Shown: piece by piece, positions 34,497 through 43,059 of the stretch
How positions within the stretch are numbered: the first letter of the stretch is position 1
How the letters are laid out: each line of letters starts with the position of its first letter
NCBI GenBank assembly: GCA_902729415.1
Contig: CACVCF010000090.1
Span: 22,449-86,448 of the forward strand
Origin: Terasakiella magnetica
GTDB taxonomy: Bacteria > Pseudomonadota > Alphaproteobacteria > Rhodospirillales > Magnetospirillaceae
Direction of reading: 5' to 3'
Length of the DNA stretch: 64,000 bases
The notes under the pieces: generated by a model
Databases searched by the model: none
What the model was told of the DNA's origin: nothing
Seen by the model: only the letters and a program-made list of their open reading frames with translations
Program-made: the position numbers and the translations under genes

Positions 34497-35492
34497 ATGA
34501 CGGCGATGGCGAAACGGTGGTTGCCCTGGATTTTAAAGGGCGCTCTTTCGATCGGGCTGATCTGGTTCGTGTTCAGCAAGGTTGATGTGGCTTCAGCCTG
34601 GGATCAGGCCAAGACCCTTGATCCTCTGATGCTGGCTCTGGCCGTCGGTCTCAGTCTGATTCAGGTCTGGCTGGGCGCCGTGCGCTGGTGGCTGGTGCTG
34701 CGGGCGTTGCGGGCGGCATTCAGCGCCAGCCAAGCCTTTATCGTCTATTATATCGGTGTGTTCTTTGCCATCGTCCTGCCCGGTGCGGTGGGCGGTGATG
34801 CGGTGCGGATGTGGAAGGCCCACCGTTCCGGTTTGTCGCTGGCCGCCAGCATCAATTCTGTCATGCTTGAGCGGGTCGCCACCGTTCTGGGGCTGGTGCT
34901 TCTGGTGGCGGCGACCCAGCCCTTGCTGCTGGCCCGTGCGCCCAATATTCCCGGCTCGTGGGTGTTTCCCGCCCTGTCCGTGCTTGGCATCGCCGGAATT
35001 CTGGTGCTGTCGGTTCTGGACCGCCTGCCGCAATCGCTGCACCGCTGGCGGGCGGTGCGGGGGCTGGTGCATCTGGCGGGCGACACCCGGCGGCTGTTCT
35101 TCCGTCCCAGCTGGGGTGGCGCCACCCTGGCCGTCGCCATTCTCGGCCACATCAATCTGTCGATGGTGGCCTATGCCTTGGCCGTGGGGCTGCGCCTCAA
35201 CATTGACATGATTGATTGTCTGGTTCTGGTGCCGCCAGTGATCCTGATCATGACTCTTCCTATCTCCATCGCGGGCTGGGGCGTGCGCGAGACCGCCATG
35301 GTCGCCGCCTTTGGCTATGTCGGGGTGGAAAGCCATTCCGCCTTGGTGCTGTCGGTCCTGTTCGGCCTGGTCAGCACTGCCACCGCCTTGCCCGGCGGTC
35401 TGGTGTGGCTGATGTCTGGCGACCATCTGAAGCCCGACGAGATCGAAGCCATCGAGGACGAAGCCGATCTTGAGGCTGAGGGTAAGGCTTAA
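34497..35492 (+). CDS. UPF0104/LPG-synthase transmembrane-domain protein
   Basis: The 331-residue polytopic membrane protein matches the lysylphosphatidylglycerol synthase transmembrane region family (UPF0104): WILKGALSIGLIWFVFSKVD at the start, the conserved YYIGVFFAIVLPGAVGGDAVRMWKA block, and ISIAGWGVRETAMVAA near the end. The C-terminal aminoacyl-transferase domain of MprF is absent, so it is a flippase-like or glycolipid-related member of unknown substrate. It ends in an acidic tail. The start at 34497 is a choice among several Met codons and has a weak ribosome-binding site. Confidence 0.85.
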   Translation: MTAMAKRWLPWILKGALSIGLIWFVFSKVDVASAWDQAKTLDPLMLALAVGLSLIQVWLGAVRWWLVLRALRAAFSASQAFIVYYIGVFFAIVLPGAVGGDAVRMWKAHRSGLSLAASINSVMLERVATVLGLVLLVAATQPLLLARAPNIPGSWVFPALSVLGIAGILVLSVLDRLPQSLHRWRAVRGLVHLAGDTRRLFFRPSWGGATLAVAILGHINLSMVAYALAVGLRLNIDMIDCLVLVPPVILIMTLPISIAGWGVRETAMVAAFGYVGVESHSALVLSVLFGLVSTATALPGGLVWLMSGDHLKPDEIEAIEDEADLEAEGKA

Positions 35493-35500
35493 AGCCCTGC

Positions 35501-35743
35501 CGCCCGGCGATTGAGGGCAATAAGCTTCGACGAGCCAATGAATTGGCTCGGAGTTACGCCCAAGGGGCGGCGCGGCTGATGCCGCGGGAGTCAAGTGAGG
35601 CGGAGGCTCACGCCCGGCGATTGAGGGCAATAAGCTTCGACGAGCCAATGAATTGGCTCGGAGTTACGCCCAAGGGGCGGCGCGGCTGATGCCGCGGGAG
35701 TCAAGTGAGGCGGAGGCTCACGCCCGGCGATTGAGGGCAATAA
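35501..35743 (+). repeat. Multi-hairpin intergenic repeat, 110-bp unit in tandem (2.2 copies)
   Basis: Two identical 110-bp units (35501-35610, 35611-35720) and the first 23 bp of a third fill the gap between the UPF0104 gene and pepA. Each unit contains the palindrome CGAGCCAAT-GA-ATTGGCTCG, the hairpin CGCGGC-TGAT-GCCGCG and the hairpin GTGAG-GCGGAGG-CTCAC, then CGCCCGGCGATTGAGGG. The same order appears at 63781-64000 and, reversed, at 3446 and 25205. The exact identity of the units implies recent duplication. No open frame here looks like a gene. Confidence 0.9.
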
Positions 35744-35826
35744 ATAAGGCTAGAGCCTTCCCTTCCGCGCTGGGTTGAGTAGAGTGGGGGGAACCGTTGT
35801 CCCTCTCCTGCTCCGCGAGGAATTCC

Positions 35827-37332
35827 ATGAAGATCGCTTTCTCCAAGCCCTCAGTGCCCGCCGAGGGTGCCATCGCCGTCGGTGTGCTTGAAGGCAAGGT
35901 GCTGCTGCCCACGGCCCTGTCGCTGGATGTCGCGGCCAAGGGTGGATTGGCGCGGGCCATCGCCGCCAGCCGCTTTGAAGGCAAGAAGGGGCAGACCCTC
36001 ATGCTGCTGGCGCCTGCGGGGCTGACGCTGTCGCGGGTGTTGCTGGTGGGGCTTGGCAAGGCCAAGGAAATCGACGTTCAGGGGGCTCAGACTTTCGGCG
36101 GCACCGTGGTGGCGCAATTGCAGAGCAGCGGCGAAGCCGAGGTCGCCATCGCCGTCGACGCCATCGAAGGCTCGCCGCTGGCGACCAGCGAATTCGCCGT
36201 TCAGGCGGCGTTTGGGGCGCGGCTGCGGTCCTATCGCTTTGATAAGTACATGACCAAGCAGAAGAAGGAGGATAAGCCCTCCTTGAAGCGGATCAATCTG
36301 CTGGCCGAAGCTTTCGCCACCGCCAAGACCGCTTTTGCCGCCGTTGATAAGGTGGCCGATGGCGTCCTCTTCACCCGCGATATGGTGAGTGAGCCCGCCA
36401 ACGTCATCCACCCCGAGAGTCTGGCCGAGCTGGCCCAGTCCCTGGGCGACCTGGGGGTCGAGGTCGAGGTGTTGGGCGAAAAGCAGATGAAGAAGCTGGG
36501 TATGGGGGCGCTGTTGGGCGTCGGCCAGGGCTCGGATCGGGAATCCAAGCTGGTCGTCATGCGCTGGCAGGGCGCCGCCAAGAAGGATGAGGCCCCCATC
36601 GCCTTCATCGGCAAGGGCGTCACCTTCGATTCCGGCGGTATCTCCATCAAACCGGCCGGCGGCATGGAAGACATGAAGTGGGACATGGCGGGCGCCGGTG
36701 CGGTGCTGGGCGTCCTCAAGGCCCTGGCCGGGCGCAAGGCCAAGGTCAACGCCATCGGCGTGGTCGGGCTGGTGGAGAACATGCCTTCGGGCACCGCCCA
36801 GCGGCCCGGCGACGTGGTAACCTCCATGTCGGGTCAGACCATCGAGGTCATCAATACCGATGCCGAGGGCCGTCTCGTCCTCGCCGATGCGCTGTGGTAC
36901 ACCCAGGATCGCTTCAAGCCCAAGGCCATGATCGATCTGGCGACGCTGACCGGCGCCATCATCATCTCGCTGGGCCACGAATATGCCGGGCTGTTTGCCA
37001 GCGACGACAAGCTGGCCGACCGCTTGGCCGCCGCGGGCAAGGCGGTGGGTGAGCAATTGTGGCGCCTGCCCCTGGGTGAGGCCTATGACAAGCAGATCAA
37101 GTCCGACATCGCCGACATGAAGAACACCGGCGGGCGCGAAGGCGGCTCCATCACCGCCGCCCAGTTCCTCAAGCGCTTTACCAACGATGTCACCTGGGCC
37201 CATCTCGATATCGCGGGCATGGCGTGGTCGAAGAAGGACACCGCCACCTGTCCCAAGGGCGCCACGGCCTTCGGCGTGCGTCTGCTTGACCGGCTTGTGA
37301 CCGATTACTACGAGGACAAGGGCGAGAAGTAG
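35827..37332 (+). CDS. pepA: Leucyl aminopeptidase PepA (M17)
   Basis: This cytosolic dimetal aminopeptidase removes N-terminal residues. From the ATG at 35827 (GAGGAATTCC upstream) it has 501 residues. M17 catalytic and metal residues are intact: Lys263 and Asp268 in GKGVTFDSGG, Asp286 in MKWDMAGA, and Asp345, Glu347 and Arg349 in NTDAEGRLVLADAL. In E. coli PepA also binds DNA at cer and carAB; nothing here shows that. A second M17 gene starts 3 bp after its stop. Confidence 0.96.
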   Translation: MKIAFSKPSVPAEGAIAVGVLEGKVLLPTALSLDVAAKGGLARAIAASRFEGKKGQTLMLLAPAGLTLSRVLLVGLGKAKEIDVQGAQTFGGTVVAQLQSSGEAEVAIAVDAIEGSPLATSEFAVQAAFGARLRSYRFDKYMTKQKKEDKPSLKRINLLAEAFATAKTAFAAVDKVADGVLFTRDMVSEPANVIHPESLAELAQSLGDLGVEVEVLGEKQMKKLGMGALLGVGQGSDRESKLVVMRWQGAAKKDEAPIAFIGKGVTFDSGGISIKPAGGMEDMKWDMAGAGAVLGVLKALAGRKAKVNAIGVVGLVENMPSGTAQRPGDVVTSMSGQTIEVINTDAEGRLVLADALWYTQDRFKPKAMIDLATLTGAIIISLGHEYAGLFASDDKLADRLAAAGKAVGEQLWRLPLGEAYDKQIKSDIADMKNTGGREGGSITAAQFLKRFTNDVTWAHLDIAGMAWSKKDTATCPKGATAFGVRLLDRLVTDYYEDKGEK

Positions 37333-37335
37333 CCC

Positions 37336-38802
37336 ATGCAGATTGTCTTTACCCGCCGCCCGCCCCTGCTCTGCGGCACCGTCGCCGTGGGGTTGTGGGA
37401 GGGGCGGCGGCTTACCCCCGCCTTTACCGCCATCGATCTTGATGGCCGCTTGCGCAAGAGTCTGAAGCGGCTTGGCTTTGAGGCCGAGGCCGAGGAGACC
37501 GAGTTGTTTCTCGCCCCCGAGCCGCCGCTGGATTCGGTGGTGGTGCTGGGCCTCGGCAAGCCCCGGAAACTGAATGCCGCCCGCCTGCGTCGTTTGGGCG
37601 CTGCCTTGGTGGAAGATCTCGACGGCAGCCTCGCCACCACCGCCACCGTGGCGCTTGATCTGCCCCCCGAGCAGGCGGCAGAGCTGGCCTATGGTCTTCG
37701 GCTCAAGGCTTACCGGCCGATGCAGAAATACCGCACCCGCTACGACCCTGATGATGACGACGATGTCCAGCCGGTGTTGGAGGAGGTGATCGTCACCACT
37801 CCCGATCCCGAAGCCGCCACCGCGCTGTTCGCCATCCGCGAGCAAGTGGCCGAGGGGGTGTTCCTGGCCCGCGACCTTACCGACGAGCCCGGCAACGCCC
37901 TGGGTCCGCAAGAGTTTGCCGCCCAGGCGCGGCGGCTGGAAATTCTCGGCGTCGAGGTCACCATTCTTGATGCCGCTGCGATCAAGGCCCAGGGCCTCAA
38001 CCTGCTGGCAGCCGTCGGCCAGGGCAGCGCACGGCCGCCCTGTCTGGTGCTGCTGCGCTGGCCGGGTGCCAAGGAACGGCCGCTGGTGCTGGTGGGCAAG
38101 GGCATCACCTTCGATTCGGGCGGTATCTCCATCAAGTTCGATGACGAGGACATGGATGCCATGAAGGCCGACATGGGCGGTGCGGCGGCGGTGATCGGCG
38201 CCATCCGCGCCATCGCCGGCCGAAAGGCCAAGGCCCATGTCTGCGGCGTCCTGGCCCTGGCCGAGAACATGCCGTCGGGCGGGGCGCAGCGCCCCGGCGA
38301 CGTGGTGACCTCCTATGCCGGTCTGACGGTGGAGGTGATCGACACCGACGCCGAGGGCCGTCTGGTTCTGGCTGACGCCCTGGCCTGGGCAGCGGCGACC
38401 TTGAAGCCGCGGACCCTGGTCGATATCGCCACCCTGACTGGTGCGGTGGAGGAGGTGCTGGGGGATTTCCACGCCGGGCTCTACACCAATGACGATGCCC
38501 TGGCCAAGCGGCTGTTCAAGTTGGGGCAGGAGCAGGACGAGCCGCTATGGCGGTTGCCGCTGACCGAATCCTGTGACGAGGATGTCAAATCCGATATCGC
38601 CGATGTCAAGAACTGCGCCTGGGGCGAGGTGCCTGATAACGATGATGCCGCCCGCTTCCTGGGACGCTTCGTGCCGGAAGGTCTGGCTTGGGCTCATATC
38701 GATATGGCGGGCAAGGAATTCGCCGACGAGGATGATCCACTGTGTCCCGAAACCACCACCGGCTTTGGTGTCAGACTGTTCGACGCCTTGGCCGGGGGCT
38801 GA
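37336..38802 (+). CDS. Second M17 leucyl aminopeptidase, divergent tandem paralogue
   Basis: The 488-residue protein is homologous to the preceding PepA along its length and keeps the active-site motifs GKGITFDSGGISIK, MKADMGGAAAV and DTDAEGRLVLADAL, so it is probably active. It differs in an acidic loop after the metal motif (KFDDEDMDAM), a poly-Asp segment (DPDDDDDVQP) and a shorter N-terminal domain. The gene follows pepA by 3 bp, so both are made from one mRNA. Mixed hexamers or different peptide specificity are possible. Many alphaproteobacteria carry more than one M17 enzyme, often not adjacent. Confidence 0.93.
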   Translation: MQIVFTRRPPLLCGTVAVGLWEGRRLTPAFTAIDLDGRLRKSLKRLGFEAEAEETELFLAPEPPLDSVVVLGLGKPRKLNAARLRRLGAALVEDLDGSLATTATVALDLPPEQAAELAYGLRLKAYRPMQKYRTRYDPDDDDDVQPVLEEVIVTTPDPEAATALFAIREQVAEGVFLARDLTDEPGNALGPQEFAAQARRLEILGVEVTILDAAAIKAQGLNLLAAVGQGSARPPCLVLLRWPGAKERPLVLVGKGITFDSGGISIKFDDEDMDAMKADMGGAAAVIGAIRAIAGRKAKAHVCGVLALAENMPSGGAQRPGDVVTSYAGLTVEVIDTDAEGRLVLADALAWAAATLKPRTLVDIATLTGAVEEVLGDFHAGLYTNDDALAKRLFKLGQEQDEPLWRLPLTESCDEDVKSDIADVKNCAWGEVPDNDDAARFLGRFVPEGLAWAHIDMAGKEFADEDDPLCPETTTGFGVRLFDALAGG

Positions 38803-38829
38803 TCACGCCAAGGGCAAGGCGCGCCGGTA

Positions 38830-39645
38830 TTACTGCCCGCGCCGTTCCAGGAAATCGACGATGCGCGGCCCGATTCCGTGATCCCACAGGTCGTTGTGAC
38901 CGGCGGTGGCGATGAAGATGCCTTCCTTGGGGCCGGTAGCGGCATTAAGCAGGGCATGACTCATGGCAACGGGGGTGGTCTGATCGCGCTCGCCATGGAT
39001 AACCAGCAGCGGTGCCCGCAGGCTTTTCAGCTTGGCCATGTTGTCATAGTGATCGGCCATGAAAGCCCGCGCCAGAAACGGCAGGATATAAGGCGGCGCC
39101 AGATCGGGCAGGGCGGTGAAGGGGCATTCCAACACCACGGCATAGGGGGTGATGCGGCGGCTCATCTCCATGGCTACCCCCGAGCCTAAGGATTCACCGT
39201 AAAGCACGATCTGCGGGGCAGGGATGCCGCGTGCGATCAGCCACGACACCACCGCCCAGCCATCGGCGTTGAAGGCGGTTTCGCTGGGAATGCCGGGATT
39301 GCCGCCATAGCCGCGATATTCGGCCAGAAACACGCCATAGCCTGCATCCAGCAAGGCGCGGGCTTTGTACGCCCGCTTGCCGATGGTGCCGGAATTGCCG
39401 TGATACATCACGATGGTAGGTTTAGTGGGGTCCTTGCGCGGTGGGGCGTACCAGCCGGTGACAACCCAGCCATCCTCGGCCTTCAGCGGCACCGGGATCA
39501 TTTCGGGCACCCCCGATTCGACCGGGTCGGAGCGGGTGGTGTCGGGGTGATAGATCATGTCGCGCTGGAACAAGGCCATGCCGAACACCATCAGCATGTA
39601 CAGCGCCCCGCATCCCAACAGCGTCAGCAACATCACCTTAAGCAT
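38830..39645 (-). CDS. Membrane-anchored alpha/beta hydrolase
   Basis: The 271-residue protein has an N-terminal membrane anchor (VMLLTLLGCGALYMLMVFGMALF) and then an alpha/beta hydrolase fold: MYHGNSGTIGKRA (oxyanion region), AEYRGYGG, nucleophile Ser in YGESLGSGVAME, Asp in IHGERDQTTP and His in TAGHNDLWD. The arrangement resembles the YfhR/BEM46 group of serine hydrolases, whose substrates are unknown. I use the ATG at 39645 with AAAAGGGTG upstream rather than the TTG at 39660. A terminator of acs lies just before it, so it is probably transcribed separately. Confidence 0.9.
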   Translation of the reverse strand: MLKVMLLTLLGCGALYMLMVFGMALFQRDMIYHPDTTRSDPVESGVPEMIPVPLKAEDGWVVTGWYAPPRKDPTKPTIVMYHGNSGTIGKRAYKARALLDAGYGVFLAEYRGYGGNPGIPSETAFNADGWAVVSWLIARGIPAPQIVLYGESLGSGVAMEMSRRITPYAVVLECPFTALPDLAPPYILPFLARAFMADHYDNMAKLKSLRAPLLVIHGERDQTTPVAMSHALLNAATGPKEGIFIATAGHNDLWDHGIGPRIVDFLERRGQ

Positions 39646-39649
39646 ATGC

Positions 39650-39693
39650 ACCCTTTTCAAAAGCCCGAAGGCCCGTGGATCGCTCCACGGGCC
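39650..39693 (-). terminator. Terminator downstream of acs
   Basis: GGCCCGTGGA-TCGC-TCCACGGGCC is a perfect 10-bp stem (39670-39693). On the minus strand it is followed by TTCGGGCTTTTGAAAA. It lies 28 bp after the acs stop. Confidence 0.8.
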
Positions 39694-39720
39694 CCGCGTG
39701 CATTTTCTTCGGATCGGACC

Positions 39721-41655
39721 TTAGCTGCGGTTCATGCGGCTTTCGATCAGATCCTCGACCACGCCGGGATCGGCGAGAGTCGAAATGTCGCCCAGCGAGC
39801 CGAACTCGTTCTCGGCGATCTTGCGCAGAATGCGGCGCATGATCTTGCCGGAGCGGGTCTTGGGCAGCCCCGGTGACCACTGGATCAGGTCGGGGCTGGC
39901 GATGGGGCCGATTTCCTTGCGGACCCAGTTGACCAACTCCTTGCGCAGTTCCTCGGTCGGCTCTTCGCCCTGGATCAGGGTGACATAGGCATAGATGCCC
40001 TGGCCCTTGATCTCGTGCGGGTAACCGACCACGGCGGCCTCGGCCACCTTGGGATGGGCGACCAGGGCGGATTCCACCTCGGCGGTGCCCATGCGGTGGC
40101 CGGACACGTTGATGACGTCATCGACGCGGCCGGTAATCCAATAATAGCCGTCCTCGTCACGCCGGGCGCCGTCACCGGTGAAATAGCGGCCCGGATAGGT
40201 GGTGAAGTAGGACTGCTTGAAGCGCTCGTGATCGCCCCACAGGGTCCGCATCTGCCCCGGCCAGGAATCGGCGATGCACAGATTGCCTTCGACTGCGCCG
40301 TCCAGCACCTTGCCGTCGGAATCGACCATCATGGGCTGAACGCCGAAGAACGGACGGGTGGCCGAACCCGGCTTCAAGGCGGTGGCGCCCGGCAGCGGCG
40401 AGATCAAGATGCCGCCGGTTTCGGTTTGCCACCACGTATCAACGATGGGGCAGCGGTTGTCGCCGACCACGCGGTGATACCAGGTCCAGGCCTCGGGATT
40501 GATGGGCTCGCCCACCGAACCGAGCAGGCGCAGGCTGGCACGGCTGGTCTTCTTCACCGGCCCCTCGCCTTCGCGCATCAGCGAGCGGATGGCGGTGGGC
40601 GCAGTGTAGAAGATGTTGACCTTGTGCTTGTCGACCACGTCCCAGAACCGCGACACGGTCGGGTAGTTGGGAATGCCCTCGAACATCAAGGTGGTGGCGC
40701 CGTTGGCCAGCGGACCATAGACGATGTAGGAGTGACCGGTCACCCAACCCACGTCGGCGGTGCACCAGTAGATGTCGCCGTCGTGATAGTCGAAGACGTA
40801 TTGATGGGTCATGGCGGCATAGACCAGATAGCCGCCGGTGGTGTGCAGCACACCCTTGGGCTTGCCGGTCGAGCCGGAGGTGTAGAGCAGGAACAGCGGG
40901 GCCTCGGCATCCATCTCCGCCGGAACATGGGTCGGAGCGGCCTTGGCCACCAGATCCTCGTACCACTGGTCGCGGCCGGTGACCATGTGAATGGCGCCGC
41001 CGGTGCGCTTGACCACGATGACATTCTTGACCGACCAGCAGGTTTCCAGCGCCTTATCGACATTGGCCTTCAACGGCACCTTGCGGCCGCCGCGCAGGCC
41101 TTCGTCGGCGGTGATGACCATGGACGAGTCGCAATCTTGGATGCGACCGGCCAGGGCGTCGGGCGAGAAGCCGCCGAACACGATGGAGTGGACGGCGCCG
41201 ACGCGGGCACAGGCCAGCATGGCCACAGCCGCTTCCGGGATCATGGGCAGGTAGATGGTGATGCGGTCGCCGGGCTTGACGCCGAGATCGGTCATGGCGT
41301 TGGACAGGCGGCACACCCGCTCGTGCAGGTCGCGGTAGGTGATGTGGGCGGATTCGTTGGGATCGTCGCCTTCCCAGATGATGGCGGTCTGGTCGCCGCG
41401 CGTCGCCAGATGGCGATCGAGGCAGTTGGCGGCGACGTTCAAGGTGCCGTCATAGAACCACTTGATATGGACATCGCCGGTATAGGAGACGTCCTTCACC
41501 TTGGTGAAGGGCTTGATCCAATCGAGGCGCTTGCCGTGCTCACCCCAGAAGCCTTCCGGGTCCTTAATGGAACGCTCATACCACTCGTTGTACTTTTTCT
41601 CATCAATCCAGGCCGTCTTGGCGGTCTCGGCGGGAATAGGATAAACCTCGGACAT
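39721..41655 (-). CDS. acs: Acetyl-CoA synthetase (AMP-forming)
   Basis: Acs activates acetate to acetyl-CoA through acetyl-AMP. The 644-residue protein from ATG 41655 (GGGAGA upstream) has [23 protein letters not shown] (adenylate-forming core), the acetyl pocket [34 protein letters not shown] and the C-terminal [16 protein letters not shown]. The Lys in this last motif is the site whose acetylation controls the enzyme in other bacteria. Length and motifs are standard. The ~170 bp upstream presumably carry the promoter; I could not identify an operator. Confidence 0.97.
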   Translation of the reverse strand: MSEVYPIPAETAKTAWIDEKKYNEWYERSIKDPEGFWGEHGKRLDWIKPFTKVKDVSYTGDVHIKWFYDGTLNVAANCLDRHLATRGDQTAIIWEGDDPNESAHITYRDLHERVCRLSNAMTDLGVKPGDRITIYLPMIPEAAVAMLACARVGAVHSIVFGGFSPDALAGRIQDCDSSMVITADEGLRGGRKVPLKANVDKALETCWSVKNVIVVKRTGGAIHMVTGRDQWYEDLVAKAAPTHVPAEMDAEAPLFLLYTSGSTGKPKGVLHTTGGYLVYAAMTHQYVFDYHDGDIYWCTADVGWVTGHSYIVYGPLANGATTLMFEGIPNYPTVSRFWDVVDKHKVNIFYTAPTAIRSLMREGEGPVKKTSRASLRLLGSVGEPINPEAWTWYHRVVGDNRCPIVDTWWQTETGGILISPLPGATALKPGSATRPFFGVQPMMVDSDGKVLDGAVEGNLCIADSWPGQMRTLWGDHERFKQSYFTTYPGRYFTGDGARRDEDGYYWITGRVDDVINVSGHRMGTAEVESALVAHPKVAEAAVVGYPHEIKGQGIYAYVTLIQGEEPTEELRKELVNWVRKEIGPIASPDLIQWSPGLPKTRSGKIMRRILRKIAENEFGSLGDISTLADPGVVEDLIESRMNRS

Positions 41656-41825
41656 CGTGGGGGTGTCTCCCTTTTCTATATTGTGCCCGCTTTCCGCTCG
41701 TTGGCGGTGCGGGGCGTTTCCCCAAGCTACAGGGGAGTAATTATGTTCGACTCCCGCAGGGGAAACAAGCCCGCTCAAAGGGGTGGGATCGGCACTTTCA
41801 TAGATTCATTCTATTTTCATGAATT

Positions 41826-42155
41826 TCAGACGCGCCAGACCGCGCCATCCACCACCCGCACCGGGAAGGGCGCGAGTTTCTTGCCTATGCAAGGGCCTCG
41901 GGTGCACAGGCCGCTGTCCATCTCGAACAGGGCGAAGTGGTTGGCGCAGACGATGCTGGTCTTGAACAGGTCGAGGAACGGGGTATCGCCCCAGTTGAGC
42001 GGGCGGTGAATATGCGGGCAGGAATTGACCCACCCGAATACCCGGGCTCCCTGTCGGATGACGAGGACTTTCAGCGGCTTGCCATCCTGCTCCAGGATGA
42101 AGCTTTTGCCGCCTGGGTCGGGGATGTCGTCCAGGCGGCAGAGGGCCTCGCTCAT
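41826..42155 (-). CDS. Small Rieske [2Fe-2S] ferredoxin-like protein
   Basis: The 109-residue protein is a single Rieske domain with CPH (46-48) and CANH (70-73), the Cys/His pairs that hold a [2Fe-2S] cluster. It has no membrane anchor, so it is a soluble electron carrier or oxygenase-type ferredoxin rather than the bc1 subunit. No oxygenase gene is adjacent. Its ATG overlaps the EVE-domain stop by 4 bp (ATGA), placing it last in a three-gene operon. Confidence 0.87.
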   Translation of the reverse strand: MSEALCRLDDIPDPGGKSFILEQDGKPLKVLVIRQGARVFGWVNSCPHIHRPLNWGDTPFLDLFKTSIVCANHFALFEMDSGLCTRGPCIGKKLAPFPVRVVDGAVWRV

Positions 42156-42565
42156 GCCTCGATTCCGGCTAGATCGCATAAAAGCCGCCACGCCGCGTCA
42201 TCGACGGGGGCGACCGACAGCCGTGACTGGCGCACCAGGGCCAGATGTTCCAGCCGGGGGTCGCCCTTGATCTCGGCCAGGGTGACGGGCCGCTTGACCG
42301 GCATCAGCGCCTTGAAGTCCACCACCACCCATTTGCCTTCGGGGTCGGTGGGGTCGGCATAGGCCTCACCCACCACCTCCACCACCCCGACGATGCGTTT
42401 TTCCTCCACCGAGTGGTAGAAGAAGGCGCGTTCACCCTGGCGCATGGCCTTCAGATTGTTGGCGGCCTGGTGATTGCGCACGCCGTCCCAGTACTGGACG
42501 CCCTTCCTGACATGGTCGTCCCACGACCATGCGCCGGGTTCGGACTTGACCAGCCAATGGGCCAT
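42152..42565 (-). CDS. EVE-domain protein
   Basis: The 137-residue protein begins MAHWLVKSEPGAWSWDDHV and contains YWDGVRNHQAANNLKAM, GERAFFYHS and VGEAYADPTD. These are the conserved pocket residues of the EVE (PUA-related) fold. EVE domains recognise modified bases and are also found in modification-dependent restriction systems, but the stand-alone bacterial form (YcjX/thymocyte nuclear protein 1-like) is a housekeeping protein of unclear role. It sits between yciI and the Rieske gene with overlaps of 1 and 4 bp. Confidence 0.92.
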   Translation of the reverse strand: MAHWLVKSEPGAWSWDDHVRKGVQYWDGVRNHQAANNLKAMRQGERAFFYHSVEEKRIVGVVEVVGEAYADPTDPEGKWVVVDFKALMPVKRPVTLAEIKGDPRLEHLALVRQSRLSVAPVDDAAWRLLCDLAGIEA

Positions 42566-42840
42566 CAGGGAAAGACCTTCTTGTAGGGCGTGGCGGTGAC
42601 GCTTTCGAACAGACCGGCCTTGGCGTAGGGATCGGCGGCCAGGAAGGCCTCCAGATCGGCGCGCTCGGCGATGTCGATGATCAGCAGGCTTCCCACCATG
42701 GATTGACGGTCTTCGGTCTGCAACGGTCCGGCGACCACGATCTTTTCGATATTGGCCTTGATGAAGTCCAGATGGGCGGCGCGGTTGTCGAGACGGGTCT
42801 GAAGGTGACCGGGCTTGTCCTTGCAGTGGACGACGAACAT
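42565..42840 (-). CDS. yciI: YciI family protein
   Basis: The 91-residue dimeric alpha/beta-barrel-like protein starts MFVVHCKDKPGHLQTRLDNRAAHLDF, has GPLQTEDRQSMVGSLLIID and ends in LAADPYAKAGLFESV. These are YciI/YCII-related domain blocks with the His-Asp pair typical of the family. The start is set by GGAGAG seven bases upstream; the longer frame to 42861 is less likely. It is the first gene of the yciI-EVE-Rieske operon. The biochemical function is not established. Confidence 0.9.
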   Translation of the reverse strand: MFVVHCKDKPGHLQTRLDNRAAHLDFIKANIEKIVVAGPLQTEDRQSMVGSLLIIDIAERADLEAFLAADPYAKAGLFESVTATPYKKVFP

Positions 42841-42877
42841 AATCGGGCTCTCCGTTGCCAATTGGTATTTAAATAGC

Positions 42878-42952
42878 CTAGTGTCCCGATTCGGAAGTTC
42901 GTAGCGGTGTTTCCAGGCTTCTTTCGAGCTTCCGAAACGATTTGGACACTAT
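42878..42952. repeat. CTAGTGT-bounded palindromic element 1
   Basis: CTAGTGTCC...TTCGGAAGTTCG on the left is mirrored by CGAGCTTCCGAA...GGACACTAT on the right, with a short insertion in one arm. The 75-bp imperfect palindrome contains no gene. It stands 13 bp from a second, similar element. Confidence 0.7.
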
Positions 42953-42965
42953 CAGCTTATTGTTT

Positions 42966-43042
42966 CTAGTGTGGTCTGCGAATTCGAAGTTCCTAAAATC
43001 GCCAGGGAAGATAGGATAGGAACTTCGAATTCACCACACTAG
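42966..43042. repeat. CTAGTGT-bounded palindromic element 2
   Basis: The arm CTAGTGTGGT plus GAATTCGAAGTTCCTA (with CTGC inserted) pairs with TAGGAACTTCGAATTC plus ACCACACTAG. The 77-bp element is nearly perfect, with a GC-poor loop. It shares the CTAGTGT ends and the TTCG(G)AAGTTC core with element 1, so both belong to one small non-autonomous repeat family. It ends 17 bp before the DUF4337 gene and may influence its expression. Confidence 0.75.
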
Positions 43043-43059
43043 CAGCTTGAAGGGGAGAC

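Noticed and set aside
35501..35743. CRISPR-like array
   Set aside because: Units are contiguous and identical without unique spacers, and only 2.2 copies occur; no cas gene is nearby.
35851..38472. 873-codon open frame antisense to both pepA genes
   Set aside because: It spans two real genes and their junction and reads as low-complexity His/Gly-rich sequence.
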